Shown piece by piece: positions 18,293-30,702 of a stretch of 64,000 bases of DNA. This DNA is from CAJXJP01 sp963926055 (GTDB taxonomy: Bacteria; Patescibacteriota; Gracilibacteria; BD1-5; UBA6164). A program made the translations under genes and the position numbers. The DNA lies in contig CAWUVK010000003.1 in NCBI GenBank assembly GCA_963926055.1, forward strand, positions 310,001 through 374,000, given 5' to 3'. Each line of letters starts with the position of its first letter. The first letter of the stretch is position 1. Under the pieces are notes generated by a model. It was not told where the DNA came from. It did no database searches and worked only from the letters and a program-made list of their open reading frames with translations.

Positions 18293-21200
18293 ATGAAAAA
18301 ATATTTATATTATATTTTCATTTTACTAGGAATTATTTTCTTATTCAAATGAAATACTTTTGCAGAAGCTATCATCAAACAAGCTTCAGGTATCAAAGAT
18401 GATATCATTAATTATGAATTAAAATGGTGTCCAGCTCATAAATCTTTAATACAAAATGATTTTAGTTCTCAAAATTGTTATTACTGAAAATTTCAACTCG
18501 ATTGAAACTCTGCACTTTTATGAGTAAAATGAGTAACTGGTTCGACATTGATAGAAAACTTTACAAATAATATTACTGCATTTAAATTTCAAGCGGAATG
18601 AAAAATAGATGTAAAATTATGGGCAAAGGATAATGCTGAAAATCTCACTGTTAAAAGTTTATCTTACATGATAGATAAAACTCCACCTCAATTAGGTGAA
18701 ATGAAATTTTCAGAAAATTCTCCATATATTTCAGTTGAAGATAGAGATGAAAAAAAATATGCTGTAAAAATAAAAGCAGCTATTTCTGAATATTTTGGTT
18801 TTAATGAATTTCCAACTTTAGATGACTATATTGATATTCCTGGAATAAAAACAAAGGAAATAACTCAAATGAAAACTATTCGTTATAAAAAAGATAATGT
18901 TACTAGTAATGATAATTTAACCATTACACTTCCAACTCTAACAGATTCTTGAGATAAATTAGTATCTGGAAATGTATCTGGTTTACAAAGAGTTGAGTTA
19001 TTAATGAATAATAAAGTATTAAAAACTTATACAAACTTAAAAAATTGAGCAAATACATTTACTATTCAACCAAAGGTTATATTTAATTTATCAGAAAATT
19101 CTGGAGAATATGTTATTTTAAGAACTTATGATAATGCTTCAAATACTGCGGATCATGTATTTTATGCTTATAGAGATGAAACGAAACCATTGGTAAAAGA
19201 TACTGATGGTACATTTGAAATGGATTTCAGATTCACTTGAGATAATTATAATATTGTTTCTCAAGGTTCTGGGCTTTCTCCTTTTACACTTGCAACTGAT
19301 AAAGCAACTATTTCATATAATTGGTGAGATAAAAATACTCACATGGCAGATATTATTATGAAAATTGAAAAAGATAAAGATATTGCATCAAAAAATAATT
19401 ATATCTTAAATGAGGATGAAACAAAAAATCATGATACAACAGAAATAGAACTTACAGATGTAGATTTAGATTTATTTAATCCTGCTTCATGAAAAAATTT
19501 TAGAGTATATTCAGTTGAATTTGAAACTCCAGGAATTGCTTGAAATCAAATTTGTGATACGGTGGGGAACTGTATAGATTGAGTAAAGATTTTATCACAA
19601 ATTAGAACTATTGCTGGTGATATTTCGCCAGAAACTTCTACACTTCTAGTGAAAACTCCAAATGAAGCATTTGCCGATAACGATTCTAAATATAGTTTTT
19701 CTCTAAATCTAAAAGATAAATATTGAAATTCGATTAGAGAGGTATTAAACGAATCAGAAAATGTCAAAACAAACCTATACACATTTAATTTTAAAAATGG
19801 TTTAACTCAAAAACTCGCTGATAATTTTAATCAATCAAAAATTGATAATCCAGTATCTATTCAATCAAATTGAGTTAATGAGATTGAAGATAATGAAATT
19901 AATGCAAATACTCCAAAAGTTACATTTAAAGAAAAATCTATTTCAAGTAACGGTATAATAGATTTTGATATTTTATCTTTTGTTCCGACGCATGGAGCAT
20001 ATCCATTCCTAAAAGATGATGCAATCTTTGCTTTTAAAGAAACTCAATGATCTTTAACATATAATTCTGATCTTACATACGATTTTGATAAACAAAGTGC
20101 TAAATCAACTTCTGATTATAGCTTAGCATATGGAAATACTTCAACTATAGAAATCACTGCAAATTTAGAAGAAAAAGCAAATGATAAATATAATATGTTT
20201 ATTCCAGCGACTTATTGAAAAGTAACAAATAAGTTTTGAAATACAGTTGCAAATAATTATCAAGAATCATTTTTCAAAGATATAAAAGATGATAAAAAAC
20301 TTCAATTAGAATTTGCTTCTCCAGTACTCTACCATGCAGAAAATTTTAATATTCTCAGAGATGGGATTGATTCAAATCATAATAAAGTAGTAGAAGAATA
20401 CAGTGAAAAAATAAATTCTATCAAATATAGAGATAAGTATTTTGATATTGATAACCAAAATATAGAATCTCCTAAAGTAGATTTTTATGTAAACTGATGA
20501 GATAGAAATGAAATGTCTAATAATCAACTTTTCAATAATTCTGGAAAATATAGTGCAAAATATGAAGCAAAAGAATGACAGGACTTCAGTAAATGGTGAT
20601 ATGTATCATATCTAATATATAATATTGGATCAAAAGAAATAATGCTTCCAGCTATTTCAAGATGAATTAAACCAGATAGTTCAAATAGACTTCAATCATC
20701 TGCTTATTTTCCAAGCAATGTTACAGAAGATGAAGATGCAGGAACTAGTTTCCTTACAAATGACTTAGCTATTGATGGGCTTGTAAATAATATAGATGGA
20801 TGAGCTACAAGTGATGTTGATACACAACTTGGTCTCGTTTCTCTTGATTTAGAAAGACCATACACAAGAGCTTGATTACTCGAAAATGTAAAAAAGAAAA
20901 TATTTGAAATAAATAATAGACAAGATAGGTGGTGTACAATAAATTCAATAGATGTGAATTATGAAAATACTGATGAATGTACATTTACTGTTGAATGAGA
21001 AAAAATAACATTTATAGAATGAAATGTAAAAATACTTTGAGGAACACTAAATTCTAAAAGATCAATTATAGTCAGAGGTGGTTCAATTGAAATTATTTGA
21101 AATATTTCTACGAAAGATAGTAATGGCCAATTATTTCTAGCATCAATTTCAAATGATTGATTAGAAAATATCACATTGGGAAATGATGAAGAGATAAGAG

Positions 21201-21748
21201 ATTCTAATAAAAAAGGTTGGATTTCAATTGATCAAAAAGTTACTAATGTAGATGCATTTATACTTGCTCAATGACCACTTGTTTCAAGTAATTTCGAAAA
21301 AATTGTAACAAATTATAGTAGAGATGATCAACTACTCAATCAATTACATATTTACGGTTCAGTATTTAGTTTAAATACAATTGGTGGGTCAAAAGCATGA
21401 AAATGTCCATATATAGAACAATGAGATTGTGAAGCTTGATCAGATGAATCAAAAGTATATGATTTATCTTTCTTAAGAAGATATACACTCATAGATTGAG
21501 CAACCGTAGGTTATGATGATTCTAAAATTCCATATAATCCTGATTTTAATTCAGATTGATTTTGATGAGTTTTAGGTTCATGAGGTTGTGAATATTTTAA
21601 AGATCCAGTTGCAAGTGCTGATTCAGCTGTAGGTTGTAATGAAGATTTAAGAATTCCAGAAAAACCAAATCATTGGACTGCTCCAGTGATAATCCAAAGA
21701 GATCAAACATGGTCTATGAATCCTACATATTTTTCAAAAGAAGATTAA
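18293..21748 (+). CDS. giant exported surface protein
   Basis: 1151 residues with a signal peptide (MKKYLYYIFILLGIIFLFKGNTFA). Early part contains VKLWAKDNAENLTVKSLSYMIDKTPP, the Ig-like pattern of repeats that end in DKTPP, and similar units recur (LRTYDNASNTADHVFYAYRDETKP). The central region (~850-1000) is low in Cys and beta-helix-like (ITFIEGNVKIL, SIIVRGGSIEIIG), resembling pectate-lyase-type right-handed beta helices. C-terminus: GCEYFKDPVASADSAVGCNEDL then WTAPVIIQRDQTWSMNP. Adhesive or structural surface protein by inference; function unknown. Confidence 0.8.
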
Positions 21749-21762
21749 TTTCTTCTTTTGAA
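21735..21762 (+). terminator. hairpin at end of giant gene
   Basis: CAAAAGAAGA TTAATT TCTTCTTTTG spans the stop codon. The T tract is short, so it may be a processing or weak terminator hairpin. Confidence 0.5.
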
Positions 21763-21792
21763 AAATAAAATATTTATTTAAAAATTTTTATT

Positions 21793-22515
21793 ATGTGAAA
21801 ACAAAAAATATATAAATCTCTTTTTTCAATATTGCTTACGGGTATATGTGTAACAGCTGTTACATATGCAGCAAGTGTAAGTTATATTAAAGATGGGGAA
21901 GTACTTACTGAAGCATATATGACAAGCCTTGTATCAGCACTTAATGGGAAAGCTAATCTAAGTGAAGTTTATACAAAAGCTCAAGTAGATGCAAAAATTC
22001 CTAACTGTCCAGACGGACAATTTATAACAGCTAATTGAACAAGTTTTAGTTGTGTTGGAGCAGTTGTAACTCCACCACCTCCAGCAAATAAAATAAATGG
22101 TTCTTGTGGAAATTCTCAAAACCAATCTTTCACTTCAAGACCAACATCTGGATTATGTAATTCAGGAAGTTTAGTTTGGGCTGATAATACTGGCACAGAT
22201 GGTACATATAATTGGCAATGTTTAGGAAAAGATGGAGGTGGAAATGCATCTTGTTCTGCTCCTAAATTTACATGTTCTCCAAAAACATTTAATATCTATT
22301 CATTTGGTGCACAAAAAGAATATAGTCTTACATATTGAAATTTATGAGATAATAAATCTTCTAGTGGCCACGAATATGGTTGTGAATATTATCCAAGTCG
22401 TTTTGAAGCATCAAGACCATGATCACAAGAAATAAATTATACGTTTACTTGTACATCATCAGGTTGGATTAAAGAAGAATTAAAATGACCTTGTACGGAT
22501 GCTATGTATAGATAA
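21793..22515 (+). CDS. exported stalk-like protein
   Basis: 240 residues, beginning ATG-TGA (Met-Gly). N-terminal signal segment (SLFSILLTGICVTAVTYAA), then a short helical region SYIKDGEVLTEAYMTSLVSALNGKANLSEVYTKAQVDAKI. The YTKAQVDAKI phrase is of the kind seen in trimeric phage tail fibres. Then come a Pro-rich linker (VTPPPPANK) and a Cys-rich C-terminal part with nine Cys (ITANGTSFSC, NGSCGNSQ, GLCNSG, WQCLGKDGGGNASCSAP, FTCSPK, YGCEYY, YTFTCTSSG, GPCTD). The next gene has the same plan, so the pair are paralogues. Surface location inferred. Confidence 0.7.
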
Positions 22516-22534
22516 TAAATATTAAAATAAAAAT

Positions 22535-23398
22535 ATGAAAAAAACAATTTTAAAAACTCTGTTTTCCACATTACTTACATGAGTAATTGTTACTGGAACT
22601 GTATTTGCTTTTACTAATACTGTTCCATATAAACAAGATAATCAAGTAGTGTCAGCTGCAGAATGGAATACTATTAAAACAACTATTGATAATTTAAAAA
22701 ATAGTGTAAATTTAAGTAATTATTTTACGAAAGCAGAATCAACAAATAAATTTATTGATGCTGGAGATCTCACAGCCTGTAAAACTTGAGAAGTCTCTAA
22801 AATGACAGCTACTGGTTTTATTTGTGTAGCAGATCAAAAATGAAGTTCAATGCCAAATCTACCATCATGTACAAGCAGTCAGTATCTTACAACTCAAAAT
22901 GGAAATTTTGTTTGTAAAACACTTCCAGCTGGATCATGAGGATCATCGCTCACAGCATGTCCTCCACATAAAGTTCATGTGCATGATGATTCTTGAAATT
23001 CAGATGAATATTTATCATATGTTAGATGTATCCCAAGAAATGGTAAAGTAACTATTCAACTCCCTCATATTTTAGATGATTATTGAGATGATGAAAGAGA
23101 TGAATGGTATATGAAAAATGATATCAATTTAGCGAAAACAGTATGTAAACAATTTGGTTTAGTTTATGAAAATCATACTTCTCAAAATTATAATGCAAGT
23201 AAACATATTAAAATTAAAAATGATCGTTTTATACCATATGCTCAGGATTGAGGTAATTTATCAACTATTTTATCAAACGTTACATGTGCTGTAGGTACAG
23301 TCGATACAAGAACTAAATTTTTCTGATGAACTACTTCTGGAGGTTCTGGTTGAGGTTGAAGAGGAGGTAATCCAACTCCAAAATATGATATGAAATAA
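22535..23398 (+). CDS. exported stalk-like protein, paralogue of preceding gene
   Basis: 287 residues. Signal segment (TLFSTLLTGVIVTGTVFAF) nearly parallels the preceding protein, followed by YKQDNQVVSAAEWNTIKTTIDNLKNSVNLSNYFTKAESTNKF, again a tail-fibre-like stalk with FTKAE in the place of YTKAQ. Cys-containing middle (LTACKTGE, FICVADQ, PSCTSSQY, FVCKTL, ACPPHKVHVHDD). The C-terminus is Gly-rich (FFGGTTSGGSGGGRGGNP), mostly TGA-coded. Probable surface protein; function unknown. Closed by a clear terminator. Confidence 0.7.
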
Positions 23399-23424
23399 AA
23401 AAAATCCCAAAAGGGATTTTTTTT
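23398..23424 (+). terminator. terminator of surface-protein cluster
   Basis: AAATCCC AAAA GGGATTT with A and T tracts; could serve both directions. Confidence 0.8.
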
Positions 23425-23435
23425 ATTTCAAAATT

Positions 23436-25301
23436 TTATCTGTTTGGGTCAGTTGTAACTACTTGTTCTTCGTAATAACTTGCAACAACTTGAATTCAAA
23501 CATGCTCAGTACCAGCAAAGAAAAGTCATTGTCCAACAGCAGCATTAAGTAAAATATATTTTTCTTGTTCTGTAAGTTTAAATACATTTTGTAATACATC
23601 AATCGATGCACTTGATTGTTTAAGCAATAATTGCATAGAAGAATTCGTTACTATCGGCTTCCCATAAGGACTTGAAACAAAATCTTCAACATCTTGAGTG
23701 ATTGTAGTAATTCATAAATTATATTTTCTCGCTCTTTTTACAAGTCAGTATAAGAATTTAGCTGAATCATCATGTTGCATAATATTCCAAGCTTCATCAA
23801 CCACTAATAACCTTTTTTTATTACTTGATTTTACTTTATTCCACATGTAATTTAAAATTACATACATTGCAATCGGTCTCAACATATCATCTAAATCTCT
23901 CACAGAAAAAACTTGTAATCATTCTTTGAGATCAATATTTGTGTGTTGAGAAAAAATTCCTGAAAATATTCACGTCGTAAATTTTTGAATACGCGTCACA
24001 AGCGATTTTGCTCCATCCATAGTATCTAAAACATCTTCTAAGTCACTCATTATTGGTATTTGTTTTCCTAATATTGAATCATCATCAAATGTAATACCTT
24101 TAAGACTATAAGCAGTAATAATAGCTTTTTCCATAATAGCTTCTTCTTCCGCTGTCATTTTTCCAAGCATTAAATTCATCAAACCGAGTAAATTTATTAC
24201 TCATGTTCTAAGTAAATCTCAAGGTTTTTCGTTTTGATCTTTTAATGCCAGTGGGAGATCAAAAGGATTAATTCTTTGATTTGAATTTAAACTTACATCT
24301 AAATAACTTCCTCATACTTGATTAATTAAAGCTTGATATTCATTTTCTGGATCGATAACAATCACGTCAGTTCACATCATAAGCGTTCTAAGAATTTCGA
24401 GTTTTACAGCAAATGATTTCCCTGAACCTGATTTGGCAAATACACACATATTTGCATTTTCAGATTTAAATCTATCAAATAAAATCAATGAATTATTATG
24501 TGTATTTATTCAATATAATATCCCATCATCATGACTTAAAGTACTTGAAGAAAATGGAAAAGTAGTAGAAACTCAACCTGTTGACATATTTCTATACACG
24601 CCTAATTCGTCTCTACAAAATGGTCCTGTTGTGATAAATCCTTGTTCAGCTCTGAGAAAACTTTGTTTTTGTAATACATTTCTTCCTCATAGAATAGTTT
24701 CTATATCTCTTCAAATTTTATTTAATTTTTCATCACTTTCAGCATAAATAGTTATATACAATGAAAGGTGAAAATATTTTTCTTCTCAACGTGTTAATTT
24801 ATGTCTAAGTTCTTCTACATCTTGAATTTGTGCTTCGATTGCAGGATCATTTACTAAACCTTTTTCAGCATTAATCGATCTTTCTGAATGTAATTGAGTC
24901 AGTCTTTTTTTCAGAAATTTTTGTATTTCACCTGAATCACTCGGATATATATATAAGCTCATATCAAATTTCACATCCCAATTAATAATAGGAGAAAGCC
25001 AGTTTCATTCTAAAAATGTTGGATAAGCAAAAACAAAAAAAGTACGAGCCAGTGTATCATTGACTTGTATTTTATTTGGCCAAATTTTCATATATGCTGG
25101 AGAAATAGCATCTTTTACGTATGCAAGAGCTTCATTATATTCTTTTTGTGTTTCTAATAATTGTTTTTCTTCATTTTTATCAACTGTTGTTTTTTTTGTT
25201 TTTGAAATTGTTTTTTTCTCTGCATGTTTCACTATATAATGGCTCACATCTCATGAAATTTTTTTATCTACCAGTATTTTTAATTTTTCTTGATTTGACA
25301 C
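23436..25301 (-). CDS. VirB4/TraC-like ATPase
   Basis: 621 residues if the GTG at 25301 is the start (MSNQEKLKILVDKKISG...). An N-terminal VirB4-type domain precedes the ATPase core: Walker A AKSGSGKSFA at ~270, IDPENEYQALI, Walker B LLVVDEAWNIMQ and ITTITQDVEDF. VirB4 hexamers energise type IV secretion and conjugation machines; CPR genomes often carry one without the other Vir genes, where it is thought to serve an unknown export or DNA-uptake system. The upstream frame holds a TAA, so no ATG start exists in frame; start uncertain. In the minus-strand direction it follows a terminator after a SpoIIE gene. Confidence 0.88.
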
Positions 25302-25408
25302 GTATCTACAAATAATGGAATAATTTTATGTATTTTACTTCAACAAGTACCATTGTAAAGAGAAATTCTTTTTTTGTACTGTACTATTTTTAATTATTTG
25401 TTGTAAAT

Positions 25409-25440
25409 AAAAAAAACGATAGTTATATATCGTTTTTTTT
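25409..25440. terminator. terminator after SpoIIE phosphatase
   Basis: AAAAAAAACGATA and TATCGTTTTTTTT hairpin; on the minus strand it separates the phosphatase from virB4. Confidence 0.8.
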
Positions 25441-26638
25441 ACCATTTCCGTTCTGTTAAAAATTGATCCGGTATTTCTGCGTCAAAATCATGAGCTATAT
25501 CAAATTCTTCCCCTTTATAGTGAACCGTAGCGAGAGTTACATCATCAAATTGAGCATGTTTATATCACATAAATTTAGATAATTCTATCGTAATATTATT
25601 AAATACACTACGAGAAGATTTATAGTTTTTATTTGCAAGATTCGGTGCTTTTTCAATTGCTTCGACTAATCTATCTTCTCCAAACATTTGTTCGTTCCCA
25701 TTTTTTGCTGGTTGATTTATTGCTTCTGTAATACCATCAGAATATAAAACTATTATATCATTTTCTTCGAATTGGATTTCTTTTTCTTTGAGTAATTTTG
25801 AACAATCTTTAATCATTCCAAGTGCTACTCAACCAGATTTAATTCTATAACATTTTTTTTGTTTATGTTTATAAATCATTAAATATTCATGTCAGGCACC
25901 CGTCATAAATAATCTTTTTTCTTTTTCATCCCAACGGACCATTAGTAAACTCATGAGTAAATTTGCCTTTACTCTTGGCTTTAATATTTCATTTGTTTTG
26001 GCTAATATTGTATGTCAGTGTTTAAATACTTTTGCAAAACCACTAATGAGCGCGTTTACCATAATCATGATAAATCCAGCTCAAACCCCATGACCGGTTG
26101 CATCTCAAACATAAATATAATAATTATCTTCCACTTGAATAATATCAAATGAATCTCATCCAATTTCTCAAGCTGGTTTTGATTGCATGATTATATCTAA
26201 AGAGGGAACTTTTGTTAATTTTTTTGTTAACATTTTTCCTTGAATTTCTTTTCAAAGATCTACTTCAGATCTAATTTCTTTTCCGTGTAAAAATTCAGAT
26301 TTGATGTTTTTCAGAGTATTGAGTGTTTTTCAGAAAAATTTTAATACAAAATTTAAATTTGGATTCCATGATTTTTTAAACTGGATATCATTATTTTTAA
26401 ATTCTCATAAATAAAACTTTTTTATAGTTGTTTCAAGTGTTTTTATAGGTTCATAAAAAAACTTGTTAATAGCAGCCATTAACACTAAAAATTCTATAAC
26501 TACAATTGTAGCTAAAATCATATACATAGTTGTTGTATTTACTTTGAGAATATCTTCTCAAAACAAGAAAAATAGGAGTATATTTCCTATTAATACTAAT
26601 ATAACTATTGTCTGAAAGAGGGTATAAAATGGATTCAT
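25439..26638 (-). CDS. membrane-anchored SpoIIE-type (PP2C) phosphatase
   Basis: 399 residues. Two membrane helices at the N-terminus (YTLFQTIVILVLIGNILLFF and MILATIVVIEFLVLMAA), then a HAMP-like linker and a cytoplasmic PPM/SpoIIE domain. Metal-binding motifs are intact: GEIGGDSFDII, VGDATGHGVGAG, SDGITEA and FDDVTLATV. Such enzymes dephosphorylate serine on anti-sigma-factor antagonists or other targets, and are usually driven by a sensory domain; here the only input region is the membrane part. No anti-sigma kinase is visible nearby. It lies upstream of virB4. Confidence 0.9.
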
Positions 26639-26882
26639 AATTACGATATTTATAATTTTAGAATGTATCTTTTATATAAAATACCATAGTTTTAAAATTA
26701 ATGCAAAAGATATGATTTATTTTCATGTTTTTAACACAATAAAATAACTTAGTTTGAATTTAGTCTTTTGCTCAATATAATCTTATATATAGTAAAAGTT
26801 TTTCAAAAGACGTTTTGCTTATTTTAAAGGAAAAGAACTGTATACAAAAATAGAACATATAATTTAATTAAGATTTAAAATA
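26639..26882. other. intergenic region upstream of ftsA
   Basis: 244 AT-rich bases between divergent phosphatase and ftsA. A TATAAT-like box (ATATAATCTTATATATAG, near 26776-26793) is plausible for ftsA. No gene or strong hairpin is seen. Confidence 0.4.
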
Positions 26883-28118
26883 ATGTGAGTTTCTAATGTA
26901 ATTACCACCATAGATATCTGAAGTTCAAAAATTAGAACGGTTATCGGATATTTTGATAATGAATCGCAAGAAGATTTCCATATATTAGGAGTAGGTATTT
27001 CTGATTCAAATGCAATCAGAAAAGGGAATATACTTGATATGGAAGAATTTAAAAATAATTTAGACAAATCTCTTGAAGAAGCTGAAAAAATGTCGGGAGA
27101 AGAAGTAGCATGAGCGTTTATATCATTTAATTCTTCATCATTTGAAGTTATTAAAAATAAATGAGTGATTGCAGTATCTGGATGAGAAATATCAGAAGAT
27201 GATATTGATAGAGCTCTAGATATGGCGAAAAATTGAGTAGATTTACCAAATAGAGAAATATTAAAAGTTATTCCAGAAAATTTTATTGTAGATTTAGAAC
27301 ATTGAGTAAAAAACCCAATTGGAATGAATGCAAGAAAATTAGAAGTTGAAGCAAATATTTTTTCAATGAATTTAAATATTCTCAATAATATTAAAAAAGC
27401 TGTAAGTGATATTGGTATAGAAATCTTTGATATCTATCCAAATCTACTTTCTGCACCAGAAGCAATTTTATCAAAAAGACAAAAAGAACTTTGAGTTGTT
27501 TGTGTCGATATATGAGCTGCTACAACAGGTATAACTGTTTATGAAGAAGGAAGTTTAAAGTATTCAGGTGTTATCCCAATGTGAGGTGATAATGTTACCA
27601 ATGATATTGCCTTAGGTTTAAGAACTTCTACAAGTGTTGCTGAAAAATTAAAATTAGAATATGCAGAGCTTGATTTAGAAAATAAAGATGGCTTTTCAGA
27701 TAGAAAAATAGATTTATCAAGTCTTGGTATCTGAGAAGAATGAGAACTTTCTATTGAATATTTATCAAAAATTGTTACGGCTCGCTATGATGAAATATTT
27801 GAATATATTCGTCATGATCTCAAAAAGATTTGAAGAGATTGAATGTTACCTGAATGAGCTGTTTGTGTATGAGGTGGGACAAAAATAAAAGGTTTTGTAG
27901 AATTTGGTAAAAAATCTATCAAACTTCCAGTATTTATTGGGCTTCCTGCATCAACTGATGATTTTGCGGACGCTTCAATATCAGATCCAGTATTTGCTAG
28001 TGTGATTGGAACTATGATCTTATCAAACAAATATTCGAATCCAGGAAAAATGTTTTCATTTAACATTGGTGGATTTTTTTCATCAATTGTGGAAATATTT
28101 AAAAAACTGTTACCATAA
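26883..28118 (+). CDS. ftsA: cell division protein FtsA
   Basis: 411 residues. Starts ATG-TGA (MGVSNVITTIDIGSSKIRTVIG), carrying the actin-family phosphate-1 motif DIGSS. Further motifs: VVCVDIGAATTGITVYEEG (phosphate-2) and AVCVGGGTKIKGF (adenosine loop). The C-terminus (GFFSSIVEIFKKLLP) is the amphipathic helix that tethers FtsA to the membrane and so anchors the FtsZ ring. Followed after 35 bases by ftsZ in the conserved order. Many Gly are TGA. Confidence 0.95.
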
Positions 28119-28153
28119 AAAAATAAAAAATTACATCATTACTTAATAATATC

Positions 28154-29371
28154 ATGTCTATGAGAGAAGATAAACTAAGAAACTTATTATCGGGTTCTGG
28201 ATCAAACCAAGAATCTAAAGGTCCTGAAGAAGTACATATTGGTCACTCAATTTCACCAGTTGCAAAAATAAAAGTTGTATGAGTAGGTGGGGGATGAAAT
28301 AATGCCGTAAATAGAATGATCGAAGGTGGTCTTGCTGGAGTTGAATTTATTTCAATAAATACTGATGCTCAAGCACTATTTAGTTCACTTGCACCAACAA
28401 AATTAAACATTGGTAAAATTATTACTGGTGGTTTAGGTGCTGGATCTGATCCAGAAACTGGAAAAAAAGCTGCTGAAGAATCAAGAGAAGAATTAAAAAC
28501 AGCTTTAGAATGAGCAGACATGGTATTTGTTACTTGTGGTCTTGGATGAGGTACTGGTACAGGTGCTGCTCCAATTGTTGCTGAAGTTGCAAAAGAATTA
28601 GGAGCATTAACTGTTGGTGTTGTTACAAAACCATTTTCATTTGAAGGTCAAAATAGACTCGGAAAAGCAATTGATGGATATGAAGATTTAAAAGAAAAAG
28701 TTGATACACTTATCACAATTCCTAATGATAAAATTTTATCTATTATTGATAAAAAAACTCCTCTACTTGATGCGTTTTCAATTGTTGATGAAGTATTAAA
28801 TCAAGGTGTTCAAGGTATTTCAGATCTTATTACTCAACCTGGTATGATTAATGTCGATTTTGCCGATGTAAGATCAGTTATGAGAAATGCAGGTTCTGCA
28901 CTTATGGGTATTGGATATGGTTCTGGTGAAAATAGAGCAGTAGAAGCTGCAAGAGCTGCTATTGACTCTCCATTATTAGAACTATCTATTGCTGGTGCAA
29001 AAGGTCTGTTATTTAATATCACAGGTGGTACAGATCTATCAATGTTTGAAGTTGATGAAGCTGCAAAAATAATTACTGAATCAGTTGATACTGATGCAAA
29101 TATTATCTTTGGTGCTACTATTAATGAAGATTACAACGGTGAATTAAAAATTACTGTTTGTGCTACTGGTTTTGATGAAGTATCAAATGCAACATTTCAA
29201 GATACAAAAAGACATCAAGAATCTCCAACAATGAATCCATTTGGGAGAAGAGCTGTAAATGACTCAAGAGTTATTCCTTCTGCTCAACAAAATCAAACTC
29301 CAACAAATAATTCAAATAATAATTCAGGTGACGATTTAGATGTACCTGCATTCTTAAGAAAAAAAATGTAA
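28154..29371 (+). CDS. ftsZ: cell division GTPase FtsZ
   Basis: 405 residues. Tubulin-type GTP-binding motifs: VVGVGGGGNNAVNRM (two Gly as TGA), INTDAQAL, the signature GLGGGTGTGAAP (one TGA) and PFSFEGQNR. The C-terminal linker is Asn-rich (TPTNNSNNNSGDDLD) and ends DVPAFLRKKM, matching the conserved FtsZ tail peptide (DIPxFLR) that binds FtsA. It would polymerise into the Z-ring. Placed downstream of ftsA, as in most bacteria. A terminator follows. Confidence 0.97.
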
Positions 29372-29387
29372 TTTCTAAATCTATATA

Positions 29388-29420
29388 AAAAATCTTGGGG
29401 GAATTTTCCCAGGATTTTTT
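29388..29420 (+). terminator. terminator after ftsZ
   Basis: AAAAATCTTGGG...CCCAGGATTTTTT stem-loop. Confidence 0.8.
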
Positions 29421-29492
29421 ATATTTTAATGATTATAAAATATTTACTTGCAATAATTTTATTTTCTTATAAAATTGGATTGTAAACGTTTG

Positions 29493-29535
29493 AGAAAGCG
29501 AGGATTTGTGAGAGCAAATTCTCGTTTTGTTTTAA
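29493..29535 (+). promoter_or_regulatory. leader hairpin upstream of nusA
   Basis: GCGAGGATTTG...CAAATTCTCGTTTTG pairs (CGAG/CTCG, ATTTG/CAAAT) and is followed by a partial T tract, about 20 bases before the nusA start. It may attenuate transcription of nusA; no proof. Confidence 0.4.
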
Positions 29536-29553
29536 AAAATAAAAAATAAAAAT

Positions 29554-30618
29554 ATGTTAGATCTAAAACAAATTAAACAAGCTGTAGACTTAATTTCAGC
29601 TGAGAAAAAAATCCCAAAAGAAAAATTAATCGAAATTATTGAAGCTGCTATTAAAACAGCATATAAAAAAGATTTCGGAGCAAAAGATGAAGAAGTAATT
29701 GTAAAACTAGATTTCGAAACAAATGAAATCGAAATTTCTATCGAAAAAACTTTAGTAAAAGAAGTTACAAACTCTGCTCTTGAAATTTCATTTGAAGAAC
29801 TTGGTGAAGATGCTGAAGGATTTGAAGAAGGTGACACAATTGAACTTGATGTAACTGATGAAGTTATGAGTGAAGACGCTGCTGATTCATTTGGGAGAAT
29901 TGCTTCTCAAGCTGCCAGACAAGTTATTATTCAAAAAATTGGTGATAGTGAAAAAGAAAAAATTTATGAATTATTTGAGGGGAAAGAAGGTCAAGTAATC
30001 AATATGAAAATTGATATGGTTGAAAGTGGGAAAGTTTTATTTGAATATCAAGGATACCAAGTAGTTTTACCAAAATCTGAACAAGTTTCAAGAGATGAAT
30101 ATGTTGCTGGTGGAAGATTTTTTATCTATGTTGCTGAAGTATCAAAAAATGAAACTGGAGCACCAAGAGTAGTGTTATCAAGAAAAAGAGCCGAAGCTAT
30201 TCCTGCAATTTTTGCAGAATTTGTTCCTGAAATTGGAGAGGGAATTATTACTATTGATAAAGTAGTAAGACAGGCTGGAATCAAAACAAAAATGCTAGTT
30301 TCTTCTACATTTGAAGAAATTGATGCCGTTGGAACTCTTATTGGTCAAAAATGAATGAGAGTAAAATCTGTAATGGAAGAAATCTGAGGAGAAAAAATAG
30401 ATATTATTCCTAATTCTGGAGATATGGCTGAAGTGATTAAAAAATCTCTCTCTCCTGCTGAAGTTATCAAAGTAGAAGTTGACGATCAAGAAGAATCGGC
30501 AGTAGCATATATTTTATGAAGTGAAAGAGCAAAAGCTGTAGGGAAAAATGGTTTAAATGTTCATTTAGCTTCAAATTTAACTGGATATAAAATCTCAATT
30601 GAAAATATTGAAGAGTAA
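29554..30618 (+). CDS. nusA: transcription termination/antitermination factor NusA
   Basis: 354 residues. N-terminal RNA-polymerase-binding domain (LKQIKQAVDLISAEKKIPKEKLIEIIEAAI), an S1 domain at ~120-190 (GKEGQVINMKIDMVESGKV) and KH domains (APRVVLSRKRAEA; GTLIGQKGMRVKSVMEEIGGEKIDII; AVGKNGLNVHLASNLTGY). The C-terminal acidic repeats of Enterobacteria are absent, as in most bacteria. TGA is rare (about four) in this highly expressed gene. Separated from ftsZ by a terminator and from rplI by another, so it is likely its own unit. Confidence 0.95.
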
Positions 30619-30624
30619 AAAAAT

Positions 30625-30656
30625 AAAAAAACTGAAAAATTATTTTCAGTTTTTTA
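30625..30656 (+). terminator. terminator after nusA
   Basis: AAAAACTGAAAA ATTA TTTTCAGTTTTT hairpin. Confidence 0.8.
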
Positions 30657-30702
30657 TTTTTGATTTATAATACAACAGAAATTTAGATTTTAATGAAAAA
30701 AT

